DNA of 64,000 nt from Desmodus rotundus (GCF_022682495.2 NC_071392.1:69462097-69526096); one strand, 5' to 3'; numbered from the stretch's first letter, positions 23,259 through 36,859 are shown. The notes: a model not told the origin generated them from the letters alone. Numbers and translations are program-made.

Positions 23259-23483
23259 TTTTTGTATTGTTTTTTAATACTCACCTGAGGATATGCTTAC
23301 TGATTTTGAGAGAGCAAGAGACATCGATATGAGAGACAAACATCGAACAGTTGCCTCCCGAACATGTCCCAACCAGGGGATCAAACCCAAAACCTAGGTT
23401 TGTGCCCTGACTAGGGATTGAAACAGCAATCTTCTGCTATACAGCATAATGCTCCAAACAGCTGAGCAATCTGGCCAGGCTAT
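23259..23483 (-). mobile_element. VES SINE, older subfamily
   Basis: Reverse-complement VES: reading minus, 'gcctggccagattgctcagc' to a tail after 'cctcaggtgagtatta'. The duplication cctctgttgaa flanks it (23248-23258 and 23484-23494). It differs from the other VES copies in head and tail, so it belongs to a different subfamily. Confidence 0.85.
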
Positions 23484-23734
23484 CCTCTGTTGAAATTTAA
23501 GAAGGACATTAAATTCAAAAAAACTTGGACAGCTACAAACAACTTCTGTTTCCCACCTCTCTCGGGCACAGGTGACCTTGTCTTTTACATCCTCAGCTTA
23601 TTCCTGGCCACCGCAAAAGCTCCATGGCTGGTGAAACCATGGATGGCCCACCTGCTGAGCTCACGACTATGAAATACCATCTCCCACACAGGAAAAGAAC
23701 TCTGTCCTTAGCACCTAATGAAGTTCAATGGCCT

Positions 23735-24178
23735 TTGAAACAGATTGAATAACGTCCTCCCAAATTCGTGTCCACCCAGAACCTCAGAAGGTGACTTTAT
23801 TTGGAAATAGAGTCTTTGCATATATAATTAAGGAAAGAATCAATATGAGATCATACTGGATTTAGGTGGGTTCTGAATCCACTAAAAAGGTCCTTAGAAG
23901 AGACAGAAAAGGACACAGAGGCACCAGGAAGAAGGCCATGTGACCACAGAAGCAGAGATTGACGTTATTCTGATGCAAGCCAAGGAAACCCAAAAACAAC
24001 TAAGAACTTGATGGAGCAAAAAATGATTCTCCCTAGAACCTGCAGAGGAAGCATGGCCCTGCCAGCACCTTCATAGTGGACTTCTGAGCTCCAGAACGGT
24101 AAAACTAAATTTCTCATTCTTAGCCACCTTGTGGTACTCTGTTATGGCAGCCTTAGGAAATTGACACAGACTTTAATA
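23735..24178 (+). mobile_element. MaLR-like LTR (ancient)
   Basis: Order of 'gattgaataacgtcctccca', 'gtgactttatttggaaatag', 'gaaggccatgtgaccacaga', 'ttctgagctccagaacgg' and 'ttgtggtactctgttatggc' matches a common mammalian MaLR/ERVL-related LTR. Solo and diverged. Confidence 0.7.
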
Positions 24179-25793
24179 TCACCAAAGATCCAGAATGTCC
24201 TCCAGTGTTGGGTGATCACCGTGTATCACTGTCTGAGGACACAAAGCAAACTTAAATCACACAATGAACAAAGAACATGGAAACACACAACTACTGCATA
24301 GGAAGAAATTTAAAATCAAGATCATTACTCTAAATCAATCTTCAGAAGACTGCTCAAAAAAATAAATAAATAAATAAAAATGAAAGACTGCCCTAAATGT
24401 CTGGAGAAACTGAAGCTGAACTACAGATTCACTGTGAGCTCTGAAATCAGTGTGAAATATAGTTACACTGAAGCTGTTTAATTCTCCTTTTAAAAGACCT
24501 GTGTCTATGGTGTTGGATAAATGGCCTTATACCTGCAATTTCTACAGGTCCATTTAGTAAGTGTATTTCACTTCAAAAGTATGTGAGAAGAAAGTAGTGG
24601 AAACAAACTTGTTTTTAATCACTTCATCCCTGATAAGTCTTCTGGAACTCATGCTCCCTCATGAGGTAGACTGACAAAAAGCATATCAGAGAATTGATGA
24701 AAACAGCCTCATTATTATTATTACACATGGTAAACTGGGCACAATAACCCCCAGACTAGAAGAAAAAAAGTCAAAAAAAGGTATCACCCTCAAACAAAAT
24801 AGATAAACAGCAACAAAATGGAGAGAAGAGTGGCCAATTTAAAACCTGTTTTTAAGTGGGTCACAGATGGTACCAAGGAATTTCCCATATCTCCTTCAGG
24901 AATGCCCATTATCTTCTCAAAAAGACCTCTATGGGCTACAGGGATGTAAACTGTAACTAAATTGCTTCTATTCTATCCAAAACAATGATGTGGTAACAGA
25001 AGAGTTATGAGAGTCATGGAATCCAAAAAAAATGAAACAGTCTTGTCCATGACAGAGGGTCCTTGGTCACGCCTCTGGCATGTCAGACTCCCTGCATCAG
25101 AGACAAAGGGGCATATCCAGATTTGGGTGTGGGCGGGGGTTGAAATACTGCCTAGTGGACCTTACTCCATTTTTTAAAAAAGGCAAAATTTTAAATTCAA
25201 AATCAGGTACAAAAATAAATATTTATACGAAGAAAAGAATTTACAGTGAGTTATTAGAGGCTTGAAAATTCAGATCCCATTTTATGACATCTCTTAGGCA
25301 ATTTACCAAAAACGCTTACTAGAAATGCTTTCTGGTTGCAGTTCTGACTTCTCCTCTCCACCTAAAACACTCTGTAGTTCCCAGCCACTCCCAGCACTCA
25401 CGGACTCATGAAAGCCAGGGCCTGAAGCTGAAGCCTTTTTGCTTTATGCTACATCTACCTGTGTAGAGAAGGCTGCGTGCAGTTGTGATAGAGATTTCCT
25501 TGTGTAAGGAACAGTGCGCTGTCAAGCAGTGACATGTATTCCTTATTGCAAATGAATAATAAACGGACATTGTGGCTTGTCAATCTCTTTTGAGTTCAGT
25601 TAGCATGAGTCAGTCCCTAAGAACTAAAAGTACTAGTAACAATGAGGAAGCTTAAATGTAAGGACTCAAGCAAGTAATGCCATCCTGAGAATCCCTGGTT
25701 AAATAACCAGCTACACTATATTTTTAACATCTCCAAGGACTACCTGGCTTCTAGTATATATTCTCTTAGCTAGAAATACTAATACTCTTCCCC

Positions 25794-25795
<2 letters not shown>
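24179..25795. other. Intergenic, nothing recognised
   Basis: Contains an (AAAT)n patch at about 24355-24380 only. Confidence 0.4.

Positions 25796-25839
<44 letters not shown>
25796..25839. repeat. (CA)22 microsatellite
   Basis: Twenty-two perfect CA units, long enough to be polymorphic. Confidence 0.97.
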
Positions 25840-25840
<1 letters not shown>

Positions 25841-26326
25841 TTACTTAGCTAAAATATTAAGATTCTTCTTCTCAGACAAACACACAATATATATATTCTC
25901 ATCTTATTCTCTAAGGACAAATTATGACCTCAGTTTAGGATGAATTTATATCTCAACTTTGGCTGTGCATCAGAATCACAAGTGAGAAAAAACACTCTAA
26001 TAAAGATATACAAAGTAGGTTTTTTCTTTTTTTTTTTAAAAAAAAAAAGAGGAATGATCAACTCCATTAAATGAATGGATTAAACCAGAGCCTTCGTTAA
26101 AAAGAGTCTCATGTTTCCCTGATGCAAGGTCATAGTAGTGCAGTTCATGGAGTGGAGAGTGGAGGGGGAGATGTATTTGTTAGAAGATAATGACTTAAGT
26201 TTTATGCATATGTACTTTGAAGTACAGGCAGAATATATCCAGATAAGATGTTTAGTATCCATTTATTATAATTACATTCACATGTCTTTATCTCCTGAGG
26301 TTGTGAGCCCCATGAAGTCAGATAAT

Positions 26327-26544
26327 ATATCTTTTTTAAAAAATATTTTATTTCTTTCTTTTTAGAGAGAGGGGAAGAGAGGGAAAAAGAGAGAAAGAGA
26401 AACATCAATGTGTGGTTGTCTTTTGCACACCCCCAACTGGGGATCTGGCTCGCAATCCAGGCATGTGCCCTAACTGGGAATCAAATCTGTGAACCTTTGG
26501 TTCACAGGCTGGCATTCAATCCACTGAGCCACACCAGCCAGGAT
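26327..26544 (-). mobile_element. VES SINE
   Basis: Reverse complement of a VES element: minus strand starts 'tcctggctggtgtggctcag' and has 'gcacatgcctggattgcgag'. agataat flanks both sides (26320-26326 and 26545-26551). Confidence 0.92.
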
Positions 26545-26551
26545 AGATAAT

Positions 26552-26605
26552 GACTTGAAGCCTATAATATAGATGGGGCTCAATAAATATGTGATGAATG
26601 GATGA
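26552..26605 (+). mobile_element. L2/MIR-type 3' tail fragment
   Basis: 'gggctcaataaatatgtgat' and 'gaatggatgaac' resemble the terminus of L2. Short and therefore uncertain. Confidence 0.4.
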
Positions 26606-27784
26606 ACAAACAAATGTGTGGAGCAAATAAGCCACTGTTTGATAATCAGCTCAGAAATGGAATCCTCCAGACAGAGGCTTTTCTGTGCACTTACAAAGTC
26701 CCAAACAGAGACAAGAATGCTTGTACCTGAAGCCCTGACACCAGGAGGCTCTGATTCTCTCCTTCTGTCTACTTGCCTACCAGATTCTCCCAAAGAGTAC
26801 TCTCGTGGACTCTTGATTCCCTTACTCCACATGCCTGACAATTTACGTCACCATTCCTTGCTATTACTCGGTAATGCTGATCGCTTGCCTAGAATAACAA
26901 CTGTTGTCTGTGCCCATATTCTCAGTATTCTGCATCCTGCCTTCCTAGCTGCACTTTCCCCATCACTTGTTGCAGCATGCCAATGACTGTCCTTACCTGG
27001 TTCCTCCCAATTTGTCCTTTCCTCTATGCAGAAAAGAAAGGGCAAGCACAAAGGCTGTTAACTGAGAGAGTTCAGTGCAAGTGTTATCTAAAGAGGTGTG
27101 GGTAAGAGTAAGGGAATCAAAAGACCCAGTAAAACACCCAGGGATCAGCAGTGGGGGAAAATTATCACCATCCCAAAATAAAGGCACTAGAGTAGGGAGG
27201 AGTGCCTTTAGAGCCTAGAAAATGTTTGGAGTCTTAGAGAAAGAACTGCTGGACAGAAGCTGTAACCATAGTATTGCCAAAAGTATGGCCAAACAAAGGT
27301 GGGGGTGGAGAGGAAAACATAGCCCTAACTCCCTTCTCCTTCCATTTTCCCACACCCTGCTGCAGCCTCCTTTTGGCCAAAACTACCTGGAAGCCAAAAG
27401 GAAAGGAAAACCTGGTAATGAAATTCACAGAGGTAGTATTCTGGAGCACACAGGGTAACGGCATGGTATTGATCGAGGTAGGGGTTAGGAGAAGCAAACA
27501 GAGAATAACTAGAAGGAGAATAGTCCTTTCCTCTTGCTACTCAGCTTTCATTCTTGACCTCTGCCTGGATGAAGAACTTGTGACCCTAACACAGGAGAAA
27601 TACGAAATTTTATCAGTCACAGCATCATTGCAGTTGTAATAGAGATTTCCTTGTACAGAGAAATATGACTGATACCAGTTCTGTTATACTTTCTACTGGA
27701 ACCTAAATTGTAATGTTAGTCACCATTAGCATTCTAAATAAAATGTCATGTAAACAACAGTCTAGAGATACTCTCTTTTTTTAA
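26606..27784. other. Intergenic, nothing recognised
   Basis: Overlapping 60-120-codon frames on both strands look like non-coding sequence. None resembles a known protein. Confidence 0.4.
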
Positions 27785-28310
27785 AAAAAAAGAAATTTAA
27801 AAAGAGTTTATTCAGATTACTTGCAAACTGGGAAATGTAGTCCTCAGTATGAACTGAGAATACCTTCCAATATGGAGGGGGTAGGGCAGGGTTTATAAAG
27901 GCAAAAGTTGCAAAGAGCTGTTGATCAAAGAGATGAGTTTTTAGGGGAGACAAAACCATAAACTTGCATCATTTTCTTTCTGATTGGTGAGGGCAATTCA
28001 GTGATCAAGCAAGTGGGGTTGTGAGGTAAGAACAGTGGGTAATACATGATGAAGCACTTATTTATCAAGTTCTAGCTTCAGCCCAGGGCTGTAGGATGAA
28101 AAGGTTGACTTTGATCACACAATCACAGTACAAGAAGTATTATTCAACAACAGTACAAGGAGTGCAATTTATCAAACAGTACAATCAATGGGGGGTGGGG
28201 GGGATCTGCTGGCTCTGCAGGTAGTTCTGGAGTTACCAAAAACTTTTCCACAAAATCTGAGCCTTTGGTGTTTCTGACTTTATTAAGCTATTGGAATTTT
28301 TCATTGCCTA
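27785..28310 (-). mobile_element. Possible ERV-type LTR
   Basis: On the minus strand a TATAA-like box (ctttataaaccc, about 27892) lies about 85 bases before an AATAAA (about 27806) and is followed by an A-rich end. That spacing fits an LTR. The sequence feels like a dispersed mammalian LTR, but I cannot name the family and its ends are not defined. Confidence 0.3.
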
Positions 28311-29859
28311 CTACTTTCTAGACTTTAAGTTTATCCTTTATGTCCACTTTCCAGAGCAGCCAGAAGTGTTCAATACATTCCACAAGCTACCTGATGGCTG
28401 CCACAGCAACTAAATCCCACAGCTATTTGCCCTCTCACTACTTTGTCCTCTCCCTGTACTCTATCACATGCCTCCTTCAATGATAATTTGAGTAATGTGA
28501 TGTTACCACATTACACATTGTGTCCCATTTCCTACCAATGAGGAGGTTATCCACGCACTCCATTATGTGAACATCTCAATCCTAGAAACCCATTTTGAGG
28601 ATCAACCCCTTGGGGTTACTTCTGGGACCAATTTCAGCCAGGGTCTCAGAAGGGAAAAGATAGCTCACTAAAGAGTCCCTTGGCTTCTTTTCCTTACCAT
28701 ATTCCAAACTTTTACCAGAGTATATCATCACCCCAACTCAACAAGAAGTTTTCGAGCCAACTCTGGGGATGTAATTTGTAGAGATCCACCTCCTGGGGCA
28801 CAAAACAAGTCAGAGAAATCTGCAGAATGGATGTGGTAGAGCACTTAAATAACAATCAGCATACATGCTCACACTGACATTTTAAAAACAACTTGTTTTT
28901 AAGTTATAACTCCTGAATTATAAATTACAAGGTTGAGAAGACTTTTAGATCTACAGAGTAAAAATAGCAATACTTGTTCCTCTAAATCAATTATTATAAA
29001 AAATTATATAAACATGTATATGTAAGACACTGTGCTCTAGAGACCTGAGACACCACTATCTAAATCTATTTCCAAATGGAAAGATTACTCAGCAAATATC
29101 AACATACCTCATAATTATTTTACTTTGATTATATTTTCTTTCATGGTTTAATGAGTTTGACTAATATGCTGATACATTTTGTTAAAATGAAATTTATCAG
29201 TTTCATATATAATTATAACTGGAAATATTCTTCAGTAATAATATATATGTTTGCTAATGTCATTTGGCACAAACAAAATTATCAGAATATGTATGGATAT
29301 TTTATTTCCTGGCACTAATGAATACCAAGTCTTATCCTTTTAATAGTAGCAGTCCTTGGAATTGATATTTTTCTTTTTGTTGAATTTTTGTTACCTGCCA
29401 AGATGGCATGCAAAACTGGAAACCATAGGTATGGGCTATTTATGCAAATAATATTAAAATTCAGTGTAATGTACACAGTAAGAATATCTATGGATGCTAA
29501 CATATTTCTACTGGAGAACTTATAGAGCTCTGCTACTAATGGATGGAAATTAAGTTTAACAACACTGATTATACTTCACATGCCTGTGGAGTGGAGAAAT
29601 GGGAAGTAGAGGTTTTGGGAAGCAGAAGTTTGGGAAAGGAGAGAGATACTCTCATTGTAGGAGCTACCTAATAACCAAGATAAGATCTTACTGAGGTTCA
29701 GCATCCTGACTTAAGAGTCACCATTTCCAAGGAAAAGGTTTTATTTGGATTATCACAAGTAGATTTTAATTAACCTTAAGATATGCTTCTCTGGACTGAG
29801 ACATATGGAGTACATAGTATAACAATATTTGAAGGAAGACTGTAATAAGTTGAAGATAT
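28311..29859. other. Intergenic, nothing firm
   Basis: The first 400 bases may continue the LTR-like unit. The rest is AT-rich with no call. Confidence 0.35.
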
Positions 29860-30671
29860 ATATGGTAAACTCTAGAGCACTAAAACAAAGATATAGCTAA
29901 TAAGACAAAAGGAGGGGGGGAATTAATTGTAAAAGAATAATCTATCCAGAAGAGTCAGAAAATAGAAAAATGGAAAAAAGATTAGATGGGATAAATAAAA
30001 AAACGATTAACACAGTGGTAAATTTTAATCCAACCATATTGATAATTATATTAAATGTTAATGATTAAAACATTCCAACAAAAAGGCAGAGCTTACCACA
30101 TTGAATAAAAAAACAAAATATACCAATATGCTTCCTAAAAGAAACCCACTTTAAATATGAAAATATGGATAGACTTAAAAGTAATGAATGCAGAAATACA
30201 TACTATATAAATACTAATCAAAAGAATATCTATATTACAAGGGATAAAGTGGTGGATTTCAAAATATAAAGAGGTCATATGTAAAATATCTTAGTAAGAG
30301 AGCTAAAACTAGAAAACTAGAAAAAACATAAGAGAAAATTTTGTGACATTGGGTTAGTCAAAGATTTCTTAGATTGGATACAAAAAATACTAATCATAAA
30401 AGAAAACTGATAATTTAACAATCAAAATTAAGAACTTTCCTCTTCGAAAGACTTTTAAGAAAATGAAAGGGCAAGTCACAGTCTTGGGAAAAAATATTTG
30501 CAGATCAAATGACCAATAAAGAACTTATATGTAGACTATATAAAGAAGTCTTGTAACTTAATACCAAATATGCCAAGAGACAGAGTTGTTAAAAGAACTA
30601 AGGCACAAACATTTCACCAAAAAACATACATGTATTGCACATAAGGACATAAAAATATGCTCAATATTTAT

Positions 30672-31148
30672 TGGGAACTCAGAAGTTCCCTTAATTCATA
30701 GTTGATAGGTTTATGTTATTATATGTGGAAAGCTGTTACTCCAGGAACTGCGTGGCCTCATGACTCCAGGAGTTTGGCAAGCAATTTCCACCTTTGTGTC
30801 CCAGAAGGACTGAAAGATGACATCTAAGCCATTGTGTTTCAGGGAGGGAAGGTCCCTGACACGGATAAAGAATTGTTGATCAACAAATAAAGAAGTACTA
30901 GGAAAACCACTGCCAGATTGCAACTTTTATCTGCTTAACCTTTTTCCCCAACCCCTTACCTACCCTTTCTTCTCTTTATACAATGGTCGGCTTGAGATGA
31001 GATGTCAAGATGGTTTTTGAGGGTAATAACCCACTGTCTTCTCAGATCACTGGCATCTGAATAAAGTGCCCATAAAGATTCAATCCTTGTCTCTAATTAT
31101 TGCTTCTAGTAGTGACAGGAAGCATGAACACTGACTTTTCCAGTTTCA
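30672..31148 (+). mobile_element. Solo LTR, family A copy 1 (ERV-like)
   Basis: Similar over most of its length to 38045-38480: shared 'ttccacctttgtg', 'ccattgtg', 'ttacctaccctttcttctct', 'gtcttctcagatcac', 'ctgaataaagtgcccataaa', 'gattcaatcc' and tgtctct. AATAAAG serves as the poly(A) signal. It splits an old L1 whose sequence resumes at 'tagtcatcag'. No coding sequence. Confidence 0.7.
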
Positions 31149-31534
31149 AGACCCCTAGTCATCAGTAAAATGTAAAATAAAACCACTACACATACAGATG
31201 AATTGTAACACTATATTTTGGTAAAGATATGGAGCAATTATTACAGGCAAATATTTCTAATAAAAATGCAAAATGGCACAGCCATTGTGGAAAATAGTTT
31301 GGCAGTTCCTTATAAATTAAGCATATACTGATCATACAACCTAGCAATCTCATTCCTTTTCAGTAAATGACTCTAGAAGATTTACTTATAAGAACCAAAA
31401 TCTGGAAAGAGTTCAAATGTCCATTAGTTGATGAGTGGATCAGCAAACTGTGGTATATAAACTAAAAAAGGGGGATAAAGTACTGACATATACAACATAG
31501 ATGAATTGCCCAAACATTATGCTAAGTGAACAAA

Positions 31535-31790
31535 ACTGTGGAAGAGGAACAAACTTTCCTTTACCCTCAAGGATTTCCTACTGGGCTAATAATCAAATAG
31601 GCATAAGAAAGAGCAAGAGGAAATGACCAAATTTGATACATACAGATGTGTGGGAAACCACATACATAAAAGAGTCAGAGGTCCCACATACACCAAAGTT
31701 TCAGATATAGAAAGGGGGAATCTAGGTATATAAGGCATTCTGAGCTAGGGTGAGGTAATAGACCTTCAAAGGGTCATTGCAGAATGATAA
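31535..31790 (-). mobile_element. LTR family B, partial copy (ERVL-like)
   Basis: Matches 38561-38820: 'ggctaataatcaaata', 'aatctaggtatataaggcat' and 'tgtttagtaaatagaagttt'. Truncated relative to the other copy. It is inserted in, or joined to, L1 sequence on both sides. Confidence 0.6.
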
Positions 31791-32710
31791 CAAGAGCAGG
31801 TGTTTAGTAAATAGAAGTTTGCCTAAGATGAACCCAAAAAGACATACACCAAGACACATTCTAATTAAAAGGCCAAAAGTTAAACACAAAGAAAGAATCA
31901 TAAAGCTAGAAAGAGAGAAGCAGTTTGTGACCTACAAGGAAACTCCTGTAAGACTGTCGGCTGATTTCTCAACAAAAACTTTGCAGGCCAGAAGGGATTG
32001 ATGTGAAATACTCAAAGTGATTTAAAAAAAAAAACAAAACCAAGGACCTACAACCAAGTGTACTATACCCTGTAAGACTAACATTTAGAGTCAAAGGAGA
32101 GATAAAGAGCTTCCCAGACAAGAAAAAGCTAAAGGAGTTCTTCACTACCAAATCAGTATTACAAGAAATGCTAAAGATCTTCTTGAACAAGGAGGAAAAA
32201 AGTTTTAAATATGAATAATAAAATGTCAATAACTACTTACTTATCTGTTATTACTGTAAGTGCTAATTGATTAAATAAATGATCCAATCAAATGACATAG
32301 GGTAGTTGAACGGATCAGAAAACAAGACCCATACATATGCTGCCTAAAACAGACCCACTTCCAACTGAAAGATACACACGGACTAAAAATTTTTTAAAAA
32401 TGGATAAATATATTTCATGAAAATGAAAATGAAAAAAGAAACTGAGATAGCAATATTTTTATATCAAACAAAATGGACTTTAAAACAAGAGACAAAGAGC
32501 ATTTTATAATAATAAAGGGATCAATCCAGTAACAGAACACACCTCTTATAAACATTTATGCATCCAATGTAGGAGAACTTAAATATATAAAGCAAATATT
32601 GATGAACATAAAGGGAGGGACCGACAGTAATACAATAATAATAGGAAAATTTAACTCCCCATTGACATCAATGGGTGGATCATACAGACAAAAAAAATAA
32701 GCAAGGAAAC

Positions 32711-33150
32711 AGTGGCCGTAAGTGACACATTAGTCAAGATGGATTTAATTGATATTTTAATTGACATAACTTATAGGCTGATTTAAAAGTTTTAAAGCTG
32801 ACAGTCCAACTCCTTTTAGTTTGTGAATACATACTCTCTACACACATGACTTATTATTTGCTAAGAAACAGATAAAGAACCATTTCCTTGGTGATATATC
32901 TCCAACATTCTGAGGCATAATCTCAGAAATTTTAGCCTGGAAGAAAAATGTGAAAACCTATTAAGTGTCTTTAAATTGAGGATTGAAACAAAGTATTTTG
33001 TATCCTGAAATATACCATTTTCTGCCACATGTATTTGCTGGGTAAGATTAGTCTCTATGCACATCGTTATGGAAATATTTCCCTTCTCTCATGTCTTATT
33101 TTTATTGTTGATACTATTCTATTTTTTTGTGTATACCATTATTTCTCTAT
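32711..33150. other. Intergenic, nothing recognised
   Basis: AT-rich, no call. Confidence 0.4.
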
Positions 33151-33166
33151 TAATTTTTGTAGCTTT

Positions 33167-33371
33167 TTTAATAAAGATTTTATTTATTTTCAGAGAGAAG
33201 GGAAGGGAAGTATAAAGAGAGGGAGATAAACATCAATGTGTGGTTGCCTCTAGCACACCTCCTACTGGGGACCTGAGCTGCAACCCAGGCATGTGCCCTG
33301 ACTGGGAATTGAACCAGCAACCCTTTGGTTTGTAGGCCAGCACTCAATCCACTGGGCCAAACCAGCCAGGC
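33167..33371 (-). mobile_element. VES SINE
   Basis: Reverse-complement VES with 'gcatgtgccctgactgggaa'. The 16-bp duplication, with two mismatches, is taattnntgtagcttt at 33151-33166 and 33372-33387. Confidence 0.93.
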
Positions 33372-33387
33372 TAATTCCTGTAGCTTT

Positions 33388-35105
33388 GATTACATATGTA
33401 AGTATTCTTAACTTTGAAAATCTTATTATCTAGTGAAAACTAAGAAGTAAACAATTGTGAACTGTCTTGTTATGCCAGTATTCTTTAGATTGATACATCT
33501 ATGAACACACTTAATAATTTCTACAAATATATATATTTTCTCATAGCATAAAAATTTTTAATGTGGCACAAGACATATTTACTTATAAACCCAAGTATCT
33601 TTCTTAAAGGAGATAAAACCATGTTCCATAGTTACTATTTCATAACTTTATCTTATTTGAAAAATAGTCAATGAATATGTATCATAAACTTTAATGTTTC
33701 AAGTTACCAAAGATATTTAGAAAATCACTTTTTAATTACATGTATAATTATTGCTAGAGTTAACCGAAAATAAACTTTTTAATCCCATTTACATATATTT
33801 AATTGACTTGCTTTTAACAATTAAGTTTAGATTACTTACAAAAATGTCATCATACCAAGGTAAATTTTTGCTAATAAATTTTTATGACAGAGATAACATG
33901 AACTTATTTCACTAATAAACCCAGGTAAACTAAAAGTATTATTTAACACTGATAATTCTAAATATATGCTTATTTCACCAAGCCAAACTCAAACCAGCTT
34001 TAACATCATGTCTTCCCAAATTATGTGCTTCTAAAAAGCATTTAGATTAGTTTTTGTTATATTTTTGAGATTGCTATATAAGCACTTATTTCAGCCAATT
34101 TAATAGAGCTCCTTTCTTATAAGTTAGCAAAACCATCTGAAGGTGTAAAATAGCACACCACACACGTGAATATACAGACTTGAACAGAAACTTCCTAGCT
34201 TTCATTTTTAAATTATTGCCATAGAACTGGTAAGATCATGTAAAAGAACACTTATATCCAATCTGTGTTTCAGACAGGATAAATTAAAGTTACCTATATA
34301 GATGGCTAAAACTTTTTCTTATTAATATTTGTGGAGAAAGCACTTATGATTTTTATTTATCCATGCAAGGGATCCTTAAAGCCATAGAAGCAGTTTGTAC
34401 TTTCAAAATCACCCTAGTACCCCCACCGCTTTTTTTCTTTAGTTCTTAGAAAATGGGACTGACAAATATAACTGGGTTTTGAGCTGCTTCTACAGCTATG
34501 CTTTTACAAAGATTTGTAAGATAAGAGCAATTGCGTTCAAATTTTGGTCTGTAACTTAAGTGACATCATAGGTTAATGTACCTGTCTAAATACATAATCC
34601 CCAATTTGCTTCTTTCCTTCTGGGTATACAGTTATTTTTAACTAGGGGTGGGGGATGCAAAAAAATTCCTATCTGGCTCTAAATCTTCAGCTTCCAATTT
34701 TGGCAAATTTCTGATCAAAAAGTTATTAAATTCTTTTAAATATCACATCTGATTTCAACTGGGACACTAAACATTTTTGGCAGTATTGAACAATTCCATG
34801 GATCCAAGCAGGCACAAAGGTTACTACCTTCTAGAATCTTTTCTTCTAAAAGCCAAAGGAAGAGACAGCCTTCATGTCCCAGATCCCCAGTGAAACACAC
34901 CATGTATTTTCACAACATAACCAGGTAAAAGAGATGCAATCAATTAAAGTTGACACAACTTTTTTTTAACATAAAGCCTGTTTAAACATTATAATTTTTA
35001 TAATTTTATCAATCCTCACATTTCCATATCTTTTAAATCTAATTATAGCCTGAGTCAGGGCTTCACCAATGGATTTTGGCATATCCCATTTTGTTTATTT
35101 TATTT
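33388..35105. other. Intergenic AT-rich sequence, nothing recognised
   Basis: No gene, RNA or clear repeat. Low GC content throughout. Confidence 0.4.
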
Positions 35106-35119
35106 GGAAGCCATTGCTT

Positions 35120-36859
35120 ATATTTTTAAGAATATTTGATTGATTATGCTATTACAGTTTTCCCAATTTTCTTCTCCCCTTTATCACCCCTCCACCTGCA
35201 CCCCCAACCCTCCAGCATTCCCTCCTTAGTTCATATCCATGGGCTGTACATAAAAGTTCTTTGACTTCTCTGTTTCCTATACCATTCTTAACCTCTCCCT
35301 GTCTATTTTGTACCTACCATTTATGCTTCTTATTCCCTGTACCTTTCTCCCCCATTCTTCCCTTCCCACTCCCCACTGAAAACCCTCCATGTGATCTCCA
35401 TTTCTGTGATTCCGTTCCTGTTTTAGTTGTTTGCTTAGTTTTTGTTTTTGTTTTTGTTTTTTAGGTTCAGTTGTTGATATTGTGAGTTTGTTGTCATTTT
35501 ACTGTTCATAGTTTTGATCTTTTTCTTAGATAAGTCCCTTTAACATGTCATATAATAAGGGCTTGGTGATGATGAACTCTTTTAATTTGACCTTATCTGG
35601 GAAGCACTTTATCTGCCCTTCCATTCTAAATGAAAGCTTTGCTGGATAGAGTAATCTCAAATGTAGATCCTTGCCTTTCATGACTTCAAATACTTCTTTC
35701 CGGCCCCTTCTTGCCTGTGAGGTTTCTTTTGAGAAATCAGCTGACAGTCTAATGGGAACTCCATTGTAGGTAACTGTCTCCTTTCCACTTGCTGCTTTGA
35801 AGAGTCTCTCTTTATCTTTAATCTTGGGTAACTTAATGATAATGTGTCTTGGTGTATTCCTCCTTGGGCCCAGTTTCTTTGGGACTTTCTGGGCTTCCTG
35901 GACTTCCTGGAAGTCCGTTTCCATCACCAAATTGGGGAAGTTTTCCTTCATTATTTGTTCAAATAACTTTTCAACTTCTTGCTATTGTTCTTCTCCTTCT
36001 GGCACCCCTATGATTCTGATGTTGGAGCACTTAAAAGTTGCCCCAGAGGTTCCTAAGTCTCCCCTCATTGTTTTGATTTCTTGTTTCTTCATTCTGTTCC
36101 AGCTGGATGCTTATTTGTTTTGTTTCAAATCATTGATTTGAGTCCTGGTTTCCTTACCTTCACTGTTGGTCCCCTGTATATTTTGCTTTATTTCACTTTG
36201 GGTAGCCTACATTTCTTCCTTCATTTTGTGACTGAGCTCAACCAGTTCTGTGAGCATCCCGATTACCAGTGTTTTGAACTCTGCATCAGATAGGTTGTCT
36301 ATATTCTCATTGATGGAGTTTTGATAGGTTCTTTCATTTAGGCCATATTTCTTTGTCTCAGCACACCTGTTAATGTTGGAAGGGGGTGGGACCTTAGGTA
36401 TTTGCCAGGGTGAGGCAACCCTCTTTGCTGCATTGTGGTGCTGTCTGTGGGGGAGGAGTCAGAAAGGGAACAATGCCTCCTGCTCACTCTGCTCTAGCCC
36501 CACTTTTCAGTGAAATCTCTCATGTGAGACTGTGAGTTTCTCCCACCATGGCAACCCTGGCAGTAGTTTACAGCTACTTGAGTAGTTTGAGTCTTTACTA
36601 GTTCTGCCAGCCCCATCTCACCCACGCAGTCTGCCACCTTGCCCTGCATCCTCTCCGCTCGGCTACCGGTCTCCCATCTCTGCCTCTCCTACCAGTCTGG
36701 GTGAATGTTTCTTTAATTCCTTGGTTGTCGGACTTCCATGCAGTTTGATTTTATGGCACTTCTGGTTGTTTATTGTTTTTAGATTAGTTGTTATCCTTCT
36801 TTGGGTTATGTGAGGAAGTGAAGTGTTTCTACCTACACCTCCATCTTGGCTGGAACTCT
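35120..36859 (-). mobile_element. Nearly complete HAL1 (half-L1) retrotransposon
   Basis: HAL1 elements are L1 relatives with a 5'UTR, ORF1 and 3'UTR but no ORF2. Here the minus strand begins 'agagttccagccaagatgga', a typical 5' end, and runs through a GC-richer 5'UTR (about 36260-36859) and ORF1 (about 35526-36200). It then passes directly to a 3'UTR ending at about 35120, with no ORF2. The ORF1 C-terminal part, 35526-35951, is open and shows TPRHIIIKLPKIKDKERL, PIRLSADFS and LYPAKLSFRMEGQIKCFPDK, the L1 ORF1p C-terminal domain. An in-frame TAG lies just upstream, near 35985, so ORF1 is broken. Flanks carry a 14-bp duplication with one mismatch, ggaagccatngctt (35106-35119 and 36860-36873). 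Confidence 0.88.

Larger units (their letters stand above)
29860..32710 (+). mobile_element. Composite of ancient L1 fragments
   Basis: Plus-strand L1 pieces: an ORF2-like part at about 29860-30670 ('aagaaacccactttaaatat', 'attaagaactttcctcttcg'), then 31157-31530 with late ORF2. Next comes an ORF1 C-terminal region at about 31800-32200 with the readings TPRHILIKRPKVKHKERI and PVRLSADFSTKTLQARRD, then 32240-32710 with early ORF2-like sequence. Two LTR-type segments (30672-31148 and 31535-31790) interrupt it. The order ORF2, ORF1, early ORF2 shows that at least two L1 insertions are juxtaposed. All frames are broken. Confidence 0.75.

Noticed and set aside
26470..26986. Two 122-123-codon frames on opposite strands
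   Set aside because: The minus frame includes VES SINE sequence, and neither has recognisable domains.
35526..35951. 141-codon minus-strand frame
   Set aside because: It is the C-terminal part of HAL1/L1 ORF1p inside a broken element, so it is annotated as part of the mobile element.
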